From Crossaster papposus (Eukaryota > Echinodermata > Asteroidea > Velatida > Solasteridae), in assembly GCA_037893245.1 (NCBI GenBank), contig JBAIAA010000441.1, forward strand, positions 124,001-188,000: a stretch of 64,000 bases of DNA, written 5' to 3'. The position numbers were made by a program, and so were the translations under genes. Shown piece after piece: positions 48,819 to 54,539 of this stretch; within the stretch, counting starts at the first letter, position 1; every line of letters begins with the position of its first letter. Under the pieces are notes generated by a model. That model ran no database searches. It was not told the DNA's origin and saw only the letters and a program-made list of their open reading frames with translations.

Positions 48819-48924
48819 TTTTTTTTTTTTTTTTGGGGGGGGGGTTGCCTACTTTTTGCGATATCAAGATCATGAAGCAACACTTACCAATGAACCCCAA
48901 TGACGTAAGAAGAGTCATGCGCAT
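19338..48924 (-). CDS. Adhesion-type GPCR (HRM-GAIN-GPS-7TM), ADGRA-like, 20 coding exons
   Basis: Plasma-membrane receptor. Exons, 5' to 3' on minus: 48888-48924, 46545-46670, 46332-46426, 44204-44392, 42862-42933, 38224-38347, 37500-37601, 35400-35484, 33502-33666, 30722-30827, 28294-28394, 26726-26828, 25695-25787, 25140-25264, 24826-24892, 23270-23361, 22257-22383, 21144-21185, 19794-20183, 19338-19442. Phases agree throughout; 2346 nt, 781 residues. Order: signal peptide (1-24); HRM (about 26-76, GLVWP and WGPVNYTGC); GAIN (about 90-360); GPS ending CRCTHL/TTFAV, cleaving after Leu359; TM1-7 (about 376-612). TM3 (DACRAV) and loop 2 (YCALP) keep the conserved Cys pair, and TM6 has WIF. 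The tail has a 15-Gly run. An AG directly before the ATG suggests a non-coding upstream exon. FAGHITLVAG, HYFHLSYSFWM and SIIVPVALIGL resemble ADGRA, but LRR and Ig domains are absent. Ligand unknown. Confidence 0.93.
19524..19567 (-). mobile_element. Fragment of the GGGAGTCAGG-head SINE
   Basis: Only the tRNA-like head remains, ending AACCTGACTCCCCT on the plus strand. It lies in the last receptor intron. Confidence 0.65.
19737..19800 (-). repeat. Duplicated donor edge of receptor exon 19 (33-bp unit)
   Basis: On the minus strand TTAAAG/GTACAGACTTTGAG is followed 33 nt later by TTAAAG/GTACCGACTTCGAG. Both carry a GT in the same phase. Using the distal donor would add 11 residues (VQTLRLLLPLK) without shifting the frame. 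Confidence 0.75.
20275..20467. mobile_element. piggyBac-like MITE, TTAACCCTTT termini
   Basis: TTAA flanks both ends. The termini are CCCTTTGCACTC and TTTAAAGGG, the CCC(T)n start typical of piggyBac-type elements. It is 193 bp without coding sequence. Confidence 0.75.
20573..20667. repeat. CCCCACC / GGTGGGG simple repeat
   Basis: Runs of CCCCACCCCA and CCCCTCC on plus put closely spaced GGGG runs on the transcribed RNA of the receptor gene, a G-quadruplex-prone tract. It lies in the intron between exons 18 and 19. Confidence 0.85.
20813..21000. repeat. Dispersed foldback-like repeat, also at 51252-51475
   Basis: Shares TTGGCACACAGTCAGAGTAT and AAGATATTTGGCTA with 51252-51475. Internally TATAGGTAGAAAAACAAGCAA is mirrored by TTGCTTGTTAATCTACCCAT. 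It has no coding potential. Confidence 0.65.
21674..21871. mobile_element. TGTAGTCGAG-type inverted-repeat element
   Basis: The ends are TGTAGTCGAGTCC and GGACTCGACTACA. The interior contains variable numbers of a CAAGTCCCTG decamer and the CATTGTTCATC / CTTTGTCA words common to all copies. Other copies: 28466-28679, 50412-50677, 58282-58499. Confidence 0.8.
21990..22085. repeat. Short inverted repeat, relative at about 55273-55330
   Basis: GACACTTGGGGAGA and TCTCCCCAAGTGCC are inverted copies around a TGTCTCC core. A second version, with its flanking ACCAAAATCTGTCGTTCT text, occurs at about 55205-55330. Confidence 0.55.
23721..24366. mobile_element. TGTGAC-type foldback element, 646 bp, TA-flanked
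   Basis: TA/TGTGACCTGTCACC at the left and GGTGACAGGTCACA/TA at the right, with inverted similarity extending inward. It is an uninterrupted relative of 5063-6128. It lies in the receptor intron just downstream (minus sense) of exon 15. Confidence 0.85.
25968..26690. repeat. CCCAA pentamer satellite
   Basis: Near-continuous (CCCAA)n, in the second part interrupted by CCCTGT units in a higher-order pattern. All six frames stay open over long stretches only because of the pentamer. The minus-strand transcript carries (UUGGG)n and the array ends about 36 nt beyond the receptor exon 12 donor. Confidence 0.95.
26960..27958 (+). repeat. 54-bp minisatellite grown from the left end of a GGTAGG-type MITE, about 18 units
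   Basis: Each unit is the first 54 bp of the MITE family: AAAGGTAGGATACACCATTG, then TAATTGCTTGAATTATCA and ATGAATGGGTGGATGT. The remaining MITE body follows at 27959-28222. Because 54 is a multiple of three, open frames of almost 200 codons occur on both strands; they are not genes. Confidence 0.93.
27959..28222 (+). mobile_element. Body and right end of a GGTAGG-type MITE
   Basis: It follows the family from AAATATCGTTTAACTGACCTG to the terminus AATGGTGTATTCTACC. The left terminus is the expanded array 26960-27958. Confidence 0.8.
28466..28679. mobile_element. TGTAGTCGAG-type inverted-repeat element
   Basis: TGTATAGTCGAGTCC at the left and GGGACTCGACTACA at the right, with the shared CATTCCTTTGTCATTGTTCA interior. 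It lies in the intron between receptor exons 10 and 11. Confidence 0.8.
28983..29523. mobile_element. Inverted-repeat element with CCATAAAAGCATTCTA termini, 541 bp
   Basis: CCAATTCCATAAAAGCATTC near the left end is mirrored by GAATGCTTTTATGGAATTGG near the right end. The interior shows no coding frame. Confidence 0.75.
29524..30721. other. Receptor intron, nothing recognised
   Basis: No exon, RNA or clear transposon end was found. Short GGAGACATT / AATGTCTCC inverted words near 30300-30345 may be element debris. Confidence 0.4.
31022..31273. mobile_element. TGTGACC-type foldback, 252 bp, TA target duplication
   Basis: TA/TGTGACCCGCTCCCACGAAA at the left and the inverted copy ending GGGAGCAGGTCACA/TA at the right. 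The arms run for about 70 bases each, so the element could fold along much of its length. Confidence 0.85.
31305..32590. mobile_element. Non-autonomous DNA element with AGGCTACATAAAAAAAAT termini, 1286 bp
   Basis: AGGCTACATAAAAAAAATCG and GTTTCTCATCAG at the left are matched by CTGATGAGAAACAATTAA and the inverted terminus at the right. The interior has no transposase-like frame. A GC-rich patch lies at about 31870-31935. Confidence 0.75.
32987..33545 (-). repeat. Exon-edge array: end of receptor exon 9 with donor, about 5 copies, with TTAGGG tracts
   Basis: The plus-strand motif TTTTACCGATTTGAATCGCT recurs at about 32989, 33128, 33217, 33371 and 33498. The last is the real donor end of exon 9 (33502). 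Between copies lie GAATGAACAGG, GGTTATGGTTT and telomere-like GGGTTA tracts, the longest at about 33268-33340. Each copy retains the GT of the donor on the minus strand, so four decoy donors lie downstream of the real one. Confidence 0.88.
33697..33830. repeat. 48-bp tandem repeat, 3 copies, upstream of exon 9
   Basis: TCAGTGGGGGCTTATTGAGA units start at 33697, 33745 and 33793. In the minus sense they lie just before the acceptor of receptor exon 9. Confidence 0.85.
34105..34701. mobile_element. Long foldback with CCATTTGCG termini, itself interrupted
   Basis: CCATTTGCGCGTGACC at the left is mirrored by the right end GTCACGCGCAAATGG. Long arms include GGTACACTGACTTG and CTCCAGACCAAAGAC. Compared with 53460-54023, about 190 bases (about 34176-34366) with repeated CGATCGAGGA words are inserted near the left arm. 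Confidence 0.8.
34955..35206. mobile_element. GGGCCAATTTCA-type foldback element
   Basis: GGCCAATTTCACGGAGCTGC at the left and GCAGCTCCGTGAAATTGGCC at the right are inverted. The subterminal GCTTAGCA / TGCTAAGC words recur inside. Other copies: 42447-42691 and 63694-63938. Confidence 0.85.
35713..36027. mobile_element. GGAGACATG-type element
   Basis: CCTCTGGAGACATGAACACA at the left and CATGTCTCCACAGTGATAC at the right are inverted over about 12 bp. The interior contains GGGTTAGGGTTAGTGTTTGG. Other copies, both interrupted: 38707-39161 and 56026-58036. Confidence 0.75.
36518..36818 (+). mobile_element. GGTAGG-type MITE with both ends, 301 bp
   Basis: Inverted termini TTAAAGGTAGGATACACC and GGTGTATCCTACCTTTAA, both with TTAA at the edge. 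It is shorter than other copies because part of the CGATCG-rich centre is missing. It serves as a reference for the family in this window. Confidence 0.88.
37015..37329. mobile_element. TGTGACCC-type foldback
   Basis: TGTGACCCACCACC at the left and GGTGGGTCACA at the right. The interior is unlike the other TGTGAC elements except at the termini. It lies less than 200 bp from receptor exon 7. Confidence 0.7.
37672..38077 (-). mobile_element. GGGATCGTATACG-type MITE, 406 bp
   Basis: AAGGGATCGTATACG at the left and CGTATACGATCCCTTTAA at the right. It shares its whole interior (TCTGAGAAGCGTTACTGCAG and others, reversed) with 59277-59667 and 62694-63074. It sits between receptor exons 6 and 7. Confidence 0.87.
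38707..39161. mobile_element. GGAGACATG-type element interrupted by a TGTGAC foldback
   Basis: It matches 35713-36027 on both sides of a 158-bp insertion at 38896-39053. The family words GGATGTGGGTTAGGGTTAGT and CACAGTGATAC are intact. Confidence 0.8.
38896..39053. mobile_element. Nested TGTGACCC foldback, TA-flanked
   Basis: TA/TGTGACCCAGCACGAGTAAA at the left and the inverted GTGCTGGGTCACACA/TA at the right. The arms include AAAATTGAGATTTT and AATCTCAATTTT and cover most of the element, making a near-perfect hairpin. Confidence 0.87.
39162..39544. other. Receptor intron, nothing recognised
   Basis: GC-rich at first (about 39190-39300), then ordinary sequence leading into the 19-bp satellite. 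No exon signal on the minus strand. Confidence 0.4.
39545..41757. repeat. 19-21-bp satellite (GATAATGTAGTAACCAACC), about 2.2 kb
   Basis: Units of 19 bp (GATAATGTAGTAACCAACC) mix with 20-bp and 21-bp variants (GATAATGCAGTATAACCAACT). A large-scale repeat is visible: the CCAACCGATAAAGTAG landmark series near 40206-40330 recurs about 850 bp later near 41056-41210. Minus-strand open frames of 620-754 codons are by-products. It lies in the receptor intron between exons 5 and 6. Confidence 0.95.
41758..41887. mobile_element. TGTCACACAAA foldback abutting the satellite
   Basis: TGTCACACAAATTGACCGAT at the left and TTTTGTGTGACA at the right are inverted. The interior holds AACCGATAATGTGATAA, a word very like the satellite unit, so the satellite may have grown from such an element. 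Confidence 0.65.
42447..42691. mobile_element. GGGCCAATTTCA-type foldback element
   Basis: GGGCCAATTTCATAGAGCTG at the left and CAGCTCTATGAAATATGCCC at the right, with TTAAGC subterminal words. It lies about 170 bp from receptor exon 5. Confidence 0.85.
43310..43745 (-). mobile_element. GGGAGTCAGG-head SINE interrupted by a TGTGAC element
   Basis: On the minus strand the SINE head, B box (CCCGGGTTCGATTCCC) and body are present, but the body is split at AGAATA by 43355-43610. It is the third recognisable copy of this SINE. Confidence 0.82.
43355..43610. mobile_element. Nested TGTGACACG foldback, TA-flanked, 256 bp
   Basis: TA/TGTGACACGATCAAGCGG at the left and CCGCTTGATCGTGTCACA/TA at the right. 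The arms continue through GAATGAGTCGGATGTC, and part of the right arm is duplicated (CATCCGACTCATTC twice). Confidence 0.88.
43866..44160. mobile_element. Inverted-repeat element CCAAGTTCGATCAAGG, 6-bp flanking repeat
   Basis: CCAAGTTCGATCAAGGA at the left and CCTTGATCGAACTTGG at the right, flanked by CATTGA on both sides (43860-43865 and 44161-44166). It lies about 40 bp from the donor of receptor exon 4. Confidence 0.75.
44648..44885. repeat. Irregular repeat of CACGGAAAAACTGAATTCGCCATA
   Basis: About six units alternate ATATCACGGAAAAA and ATAAGGCGAAAAA around CTGAATTCG. It lies in the intron between receptor exons 3 and 4. Confidence 0.75.
44886..45401. other. Receptor intron, nothing recognised
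   Basis: AT-rich with one GC-richer patch at about 45170-45290. No exon or transposon terminus identified. Confidence 0.4.
45402..45779 (+). mobile_element. GGTAGG-type MITE, nearly complete
   Basis: It starts AAAGGTAGGATACATCATTG, keeps the central CGCGATCGCCGTCCGTCGAT palindrome-like block, and ends GATATCTGCAAATGGTACC with a small deletion in the terminal repeat. Confidence 0.82.
47140..47925. repeat. GAGTAGTTTTCACTCATTT minisatellite, about 35 units
   Basis: Units of about 22-24 bp alternate TTTTGAGTAG, TTTAAGAGTAG and TTTCTGAGTAG spacers between TTTTCACTCA cores. Sequence just left of it (46990-47060) has inverted GAGTGAAAAC words. It lies in the first coding intron of the receptor. 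Confidence 0.92.
47926..48887. other. Receptor first intron; simple repeats only
   Basis: GC-rich words at about 48045-48080, then AT-rich DNA with a TTATTA tract, a poly-T run and a poly-G run between about 48750 and 48845. The poly-G lies about 45 bases from the exon 1 donor. Confidence 0.5.
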
Positions 48925-49177
48925 CTGTTGAAATCAAATGACAAAAAAAAACATATAGTAAGTCCAAGCGTTAACAGAGCGTGTATCCATGGCGCGCAAG
49001 TAATCTATGGACCTTAGCCAAATCAATGCGCTAAAGTGCCTTTAATGTCCCCGGAGGCAAACATTAAAGTTCTGCTGATGCATCATGATGGCGATGTTTT
49101 TTATGGTTATCATGGTTATGGTAACCCATGAATGTAAGAAGAATAAGCTCCATTTATGATTTTAAATTACATTGTGG

Positions 49178-49262
49178 GGCGCTGGGGTCCAATGGTTACG
49201 GTGTTCGACTCGTGCGCGATATTGGTACACGGCCTCGAATCCCGCCACGGGAATGATGGTGC
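49178..49262 (+). mobile_element. tRNA-like SINE head
   Basis: GGGGTCCAATGGTTACGG resembles a tRNA A box and GCCTCGAATCCCGCC a B box about 45 bases later. The arms do not pair well enough for a working tRNA. Confidence 0.5.
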
Positions 49263-49905
49263 TTGTGTTTTTGGAAAAGGTCGTTATTGAGGGCGCTGTA
49301 ACCATATATATCAACAAAGTATTATGTAACTAAGATTGAATTTGTAAGGGGGGGGGGGGGGGGGGGCTGGTGTAAACCAAATTTGAATAAAATGGCGGAT
49401 GTATTGTTTGTGTGCAATTCGAAATTTCAAATTGATTGTAGGGGGGCGAGTACATCCAAAAGAAAGTGTTCTTATACCAAGCCGTGTACAATTTGACACG
49501 TATCTTGTGATCATAAGAAAGATAACATGCAAACGTAACGTGCACCCATTAACCTTGTGTCCACCACCCCCGTCTCACGCACCGCCCTCTGTCGATAGCA
49601 AAGCCAACGGTATAGTCTCCGTCGTTTACTTGCAATTAAGCGCTTCGTGCCTGATCTCGCTATAGCAACGACACGCGCTGGGCCAATTGACATTACAAGA
49701 ACAAACAGCCGGCAAAAACCTTGCTACAAAATGAACTATTTCTAATAATCTAATAACAGCGCAGATGTAGGTATAGATTCGAGTCATCCCTTAACATTAC
49801 AACATGCTTAGCAGTGGTAGAAGATTGTAGTCGGTATGAGCCAAAACAAAAAGCTACCTCAGTTCATTCCCCCCCCCCCCTTCCCTTTTCCCATACAACC
49901 TATAC

Positions 49906-50159
49906 AAAGGTATGATGCACCATTGGTAATTGCTTGAATTGTCAGGGATGGGTGGATTTAGGGGGTTGTATTTTATATATTGTTTAACTGAATTTTTCAT
50001 TCTAAAATTAAATTTTTCGGAATAATTACAGGATATCTAGCGCAATCATTTTGCTGGATGCCTAGAATCAACATTTACTTTCAAATGAGTAAGATATATT
50101 TCTTAATAATTCAGTAGTAAATATTTTTGATATCTGCAAATGGTGTATTCTACCTTTAA
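49906..50159 (+). mobile_element. GGTAGG-type MITE, internally deleted
   Basis: It begins AAAGGTATGATGCACCATTG and ends GGTGTATTCTACCTTTAA. Most of the central CGATCG region is missing. Confidence 0.82.
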
Positions 50160-50353
50160 GCAGTGGTTCTTATGTTGTGTTTTTTTTTTTGTTTTTTTTC
50201 TGATTCAACTTTTCGGAACATCTACAGGATATCTAGCGCAATCATTTTGCTGGATGCCTATGATTGTTATTTACTTTCAAATAAGTAAGATACTTCGTAA
50301 TAATTTGGTAGTAAAAATGTTCGATATCTGCAAATGATGTATCCTACCTTTAA
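50160..50353 (+). mobile_element. Second, partial GGTAGG-type MITE directly adjoining the first
   Basis: It resumes in the middle of the family (GCAGTGGTTCTTATGTTG) and runs to GATGTATCCTACCTTTAA, so two right halves stand in tandem. This points to unequal recombination or insertion at the shared terminus. Confidence 0.78.
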
Positions 50354-50411
50354 TGACCAGCATCGACGCTAACCAACATATATTTCATTTAATTTCATCT
50401 TTATCAAGGGA

Positions 50412-50677
50412 TGTAGTCGAGTCCATCACAAGTCCCTGCAAGTCCCTGCAAGTCCCTGCAAGTCCCTGCAAGTCCCTGCAAGTCTATCACAAGTCCTCCA
50501 GTTCCAATTCAAATCACAAGCTATTCAAATCAGCTTTGACAAAGGCATATCTTTGTCATTGTTCATCCAGTTACTTGTGACTGGCTTTATGAAGGGACTT
50601 GTGACTGGCTTCACGAAAGGACTTGTGACTGGCTTCACGAAAGGACTTGTAAAAGGACTTGCAGGGACTCGACTACA
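50412..50677. mobile_element. TGTAGTCGAG-type element with expanded CAAGTCCCTG
   Basis: TGTAGTCGAGTCC and GGACTCGACTACA termini. The left arm has five consecutive CAAGTCCCTG-type decamers and the right arm several GGACTTGTGACTGGCTTC units, more than the other copies. Confidence 0.82.
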
Positions 50678-50754
50678 ACTCTGTCTTTATCTCTCAATCC
50701 AGAACCGTTATGTGTAATTTAGGCAAATATACTAAAATGTTGGTTATATAATAC

Positions 50755-51070
50755 ATTTGTAATTGAGTAATTGAATAATTGATTAATTGAGTAATTGAAT
50801 AATTGAATAATTGAGTAATTGAATAATTGGACAATTGAGTAATTCTTCTTCTAGGGTATGATATCCAAACAAAACAAAGCAAATCTGATCATCATTAGAT
50901 CTCAAAACTACTGCCAAGCAGTCATCATTCCCTTGTTGGGTCACCTTCTTCAGGCCTTGAATGCCATTCGGAGCTCAGTGGATCAAGAGAGAACAGTCAG
51001 TTGAGTAATTGAATAATTGAGTAATTGGATAATTGAATAATTGAATCATTGAGTAATTGAATAATTTGTT
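50755..51070. repeat. AATTGAGT / AATTGAAT 9-mer simple repeat, two blocks
   Basis: GAGTAATTGAATAATTG units fill about 50760-50845 and again about 51000-51065, separated by about 150 bp of other sequence. Confidence 0.85.
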
Positions 51071-51251
51071 TTTAATTAATTTAATTTAATATATTTAAGT
51101 ATTTATTGGTCTATGTATTACGTGCTTTATGTGACGAGGCAAATTTCCTTGAAAAACAATAATAAATTGAATTAAATTGAATTGAATCTGTAGTACTCGT
51201 CAGACAGATTGGTGTGAAGTAAAAGGTGTTGAAACAAATGATAAAAACATG

Positions 51252-51475
51252 AACTTGGCACACAGTCAGAGTATGTCGTGAGAAAGATATTTGGCTAAAT
51301 GGCCATCGCATATTTGTCCTTTGAAACAAATTTATATAGGTAGAATAACAAGCAATTTATAAAATGTTCAAAATGGCTGCGATTGTGTGTGATTCTACGT
51401 ATTGTATTAAAAACCAATTATGCGATGGCCCAATAGCTAAATATCGTTCCCATGACAAAATATGACTTTACAAAA
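51252..51475. repeat. Dispersed repeat, second copy of 20813-21000
   Basis: ACTTGGCACACAGTCAGAGT and GAGAAAGATATTTGGCTAAA match the other copy. The right end TTATGCGATGGCCCAATAGC is an inverted version of the left part. Confidence 0.62.
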
Positions 51476-51479
51476 TGTC

Positions 51480-52226
51480 AAGCTTTTATCATCAATTGAA
51501 CAATTCTATCATTTTTTTTACACCAAATTGCCTGACAATAAATGTAAAACCGATATTTACCGGTATTTAACAAGTTAGGCCAAGTAAAAGTTTTTAAAAG
51601 GCCTTTCTTTAACAGCAAAATAACAAAAGGTTTTCTACTCATTTTTATTAAGTATTAAAAACAAGAGATAGTCTGGCTCCCAGACCCAAAACAATGTTGC
51701 TCTCGCCACTAATAACGCGAGCGCGGAAAAGTGGGGGAAAAATCAATACGTCCAATGTCGATAAAATGTGACAGCTTACCAGCAACATGAGCGAAATTAT
51801 TATGCAAATTATTATCCTCTAACACAAACAACCTCTAAAAAGGTTGTTGTATGGATGTTTATATCCTACTTTTCAATGCTATTTTCGGTAAAACATATTT
51901 TCGTTCAAAACGCATTTTGTCACACAATTGAGCCGTATTTCTGGCCGCATGAGGGCGCTGTAAGACGCCATTTTCTGGGTACCCAACACAGGCAAAATTG
52001 CGTTTATTGGAGTAGTTTTAGTAACTTTACTTTATATAAAAATTAAATATTAGAAAGAAAAACAATTTGGAGCTGTAAGAATATTTAAACTGACGTGAAT
52101 TATCTCCTAATCACTTTTAATTATACCCCCAAATACCGTGAGCACTCTACGTTCAATAATAGGGCCTGCGCTTCCAAGACGTAATATCTCATTAATTAAA
52201 ACATTTCAAGGCCGCACCGCCACAGA
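51480..52226. other. Intergenic, nothing recognised
   Basis: No gene or clear repeat terminus. Several GAGGGCGCTGT-like words occur here and at about 49288. Confidence 0.35.
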
Positions 52227-52815
52227 TTAAAGGTAGGATATACCATTTCCAGATATCAAAACAATTTACTACCGAATTATTAAGAAATATTGTTTACCTT
52301 TTTGAAAATAAATTATTATTCTAGGCATCCAGCAAAATGATTGCACTAAATATCCTGTAGATGTTCCCCCAAATTAAATGTTATAAATAAAATCGCGATC
52401 GCCAGACGGCGATCGCGAAAAAAACAAGAACAACATAAAAACAACTTTTTGCAATGCTTTTTTTCAGCATCCATGATTCTGAAACTTCGGACAGGTCAGT
52501 TAAACAATATTTACTATAGACCATGCGCCCTCTGTTTACATCTATAATTCAAATGTTCCTGGCAATATGCGTACACATCGTGTTTTGCATAACATTTGGT
52601 TGAGGAGTGACGCCACAGGTCAGACCACCTTTGAATTATGTGACCTCCTATGTCGCCTCTTAACCAAATTTATGTAAAACACGATGCGTGCGCATATTGA
52701 CGGGCACATTCGAATATAGATGTAAACAGAGGGCACGTGGTCTATAAAATACAACCTTCCAAATCTACCCATTCATGATAATTCAAGCAATTACAATGGT
52801 GTATCCTACCTTTAA
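52227..52815 (-). mobile_element. GGTAGG-type MITE, reverse, interrupted by a palindromic element
   Basis: TTAAAGGTAGGATATACC at the left and GGTGTATCCTACCTTTAA at the right, with the GCGATCGCCAGACGGCGATC centre. The element 52519-52742 is inserted at a TATA in its left (reverse) arm. Confidence 0.88.
52519..52742. mobile_element. Nested palindromic element, 224 bp, TATA-flanked
   Basis: GACCATGCGCCCTCTGTTTA at the left mirrors TAAACAGAGGGCACGTGGTC at the right, and inverted similarity continues almost to the centre. TATA stands on both sides. The uninterrupted family copies show a single TATA here. Confidence 0.85.
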
Positions 52816-53198
52816 AGTAGGATACACCATTTGCAGATATCAAAAGAGTTTACTAGCGATTTATTAAGAAACATCTTACTTATTTGGGAGTAAAATGATT
52901 GTAAGCATCCAGCCAAATTATTGCGCTAGATATCCAATAATTATTTCAAAAAAAATTGAATTTTATAAACAAAAAATCACGATCGCCAGACGGCGATCGG
53001 GAAAAAAACAAGAACAACATAAGAACCACTGCCCGACGCCGGTTGAAAACAAACGCTGTTTTTCGTGCTTTTCTCAGCATCAATGGTTGTATAACTTTGG
53101 ACAGGTGAGTTAAACGACATTTACTATTTAATACAACCCACCAAATCTACCCACTCATGATAATTGAAGCAATTACCAATGGTGTATCCTACCTTTAA
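52812..53198 (-). mobile_element. GGTAGG-type MITE, reverse, sharing a TTAA with its neighbour
   Basis: A full-length copy starts within the TTAA that ends the previous one and runs to GGTGTATCCTACCTTTAA at 53198. The two copies stand head to tail. Confidence 0.87.
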
Positions 53199-53459
53199 TG
53201 TGGGGGTGGATAAAACTCACAACTCACAAGTTACAAGTATGTCAAAGTATTGAATTGTAGCCTGATGGAAATATTGGGTTTACCGGAAACGCCCAAATAG
53301 TAATTGGGAATGTGTGACTCATCATTTTTGACAAGATTAAAGAGGTGGTAGCAATATTGGTGAAAGTAGAGTGATCATGGATGAGTGATTGGATAAAAGA
53401 TATTTACTATAAAATACCACCCCCAAATCCACCCATTCATGATAATTCATGACAATTGA

Positions 53460-54023
53460 CCATTTGTGTGTGGAATTTGAATAATATCTGGTACACTGAC
53501 TTGTTCACACAGCTTGGCGCAGTTTACATTTAAATTCTCCAGACCAAAGACACTGTTACTATATCACGTGATTCGGGGCAAGCCTTATATACCCAGCACG
53601 ATATGTGGCAGAGGGGTACCCCCCCCCCCCCCCCCCCCTCTTATCCCCATACCTTATACACACTCAACACTATTGTAACCTAACCCATCCCCCCTTCAAA
53701 CCTAAAAGGAATTCCTGAGATTCCGGGAACACAATGGTCAACACAAAAGAGGGGGGGTTTTCTCTGCCACATTTTGTGCTTCATATGAAGCCTTACGCTA
53801 GCAACGCCCGGCTTTGGAATGGTCTGGTGTCTTTGTACCATTCTCAACTAATGTGAACAATGTATTGGTGCTGAGCGTCTCTAACGTAACTACACAAGAG
53901 TTTGCCCCGAATCACGTGATATAGCAACAGTGTATTTGGTCTTGATAATTTGAAGTCAAACTGTGCCAAGCTGTGTGAACAAGTCAGTGTACCAGATATT
54001 ATTCAAATTCCACACGCAAATGG
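53460..54023. mobile_element. Long foldback with CCATTTGTG termini, itself interrupted
   Basis: CCATTTGTGTGTGGAATTTG and its inverted copy CAAATTCCACACGCAAATGG bound the element. The arms carry CTGGTACACTGACTTG and ATATCACGTGATTCGGGGCA. It is related to 34105-34701. Confidence 0.83.
53588..53787. mobile_element. Innermost insertion with GATATGTGGCAGAG ends, 8-bp target duplication
   Basis: AAGCCTTA is repeated at 53580-53587 and 53788-53795. The element runs TATACCCAGCACGATATGTG ... CTCTGCCACATTTTGTGCTT. An 8-bp duplication suggests a hAT-type non-autonomous element. A reverse copy is at 60473-60659. A poly-C run occurs at about 53621-53638. Confidence 0.8.
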
Positions 54024-54238
54024 TCAATTACCAATGGTGCATCATACCTTTAAACAAACATGACACAACGCAACTCCAAACGCCCCTTCGAACGTGCCGT
54101 TTCCAAACAGCTGGAGTATCGCACGCGCACATACTCAAACTCGCACACAGCCGTTGCTATAGATGGAGAATGACAATGCATCTTAACGGCAAATTGCTGT
54201 TGTTTCCGCCATTAGTTCCATCTGTGTGTGTTTTTTTG

Positions 54239-54282
54239 TTCCTCTCCTGTTTGAGGTTGGGGGGGGGGGGGGGGGGGGGGGT
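54239..54282. repeat. Poly-G tract
   Basis: Over 20 consecutive G at about 54259-54281, a slippage-prone tract in a region otherwise without repeats. Confidence 0.85.
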
Positions 54283-54464
54283 GGGGAGCTTGGCTCCTTG
54301 GCTCGTCTCGGCTCGATCGACACTCGAGCATACTGATTGCAACAGCAGAGAGGAATTTCATGCATGTTTGCCCACTCTCCAATTCGCAAGCACGTACACA
54401 AAGGAACAAAAACAGCGCAAGAGTTGGGAGTGTTCTGTTAGAGATGCAGACGATGTTTTCTCCC

Positions 54465-54477
54465 GTCGCCTAGCAAC
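54465..54477. promoter_or_regulatory. RFX-type X-box motif
   Basis: GTCGCCTAGCAAC fits the X-box pattern GTNRCC-N-RGYAAC. It lies within a larger imperfect palindrome CCCGTCGCCTAGCAACGGG, about 5.5 kb upstream of the receptor start codon. The surrounding 54060-54530 is one of the few non-repeat, GC-richer stretches on this side and might be the receptor promoter or first exon. That is a guess; single motifs occur by chance. Confidence 0.3.
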
Positions 54478-54539
54478 GGGCTGTCATCATACATAACCTT
54501 GGAGGATCGCGCGGGGGCTGCATCTTTCGGTTTCCCACT

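Larger units (their letters stand above)
53399..54053 (-). mobile_element. Partial GGTAGG-type MITE split by a foldback
   Basis: The outer MITE pieces are 53399-53459 (ACTATAAAATACCACCCCC ... GATAATTCATGACAATT) and 54024-54053 (CAATTACCAATGGTGCATC...). Everything between is inserted. Confidence 0.78.

Noticed and set aside
53963-54496. 177-codon plus-strand open frame with a poly-Gly run
   Set aside because: It spans the end of a foldback element, a MITE terminus and a poly-G tract; no homology or splice context.
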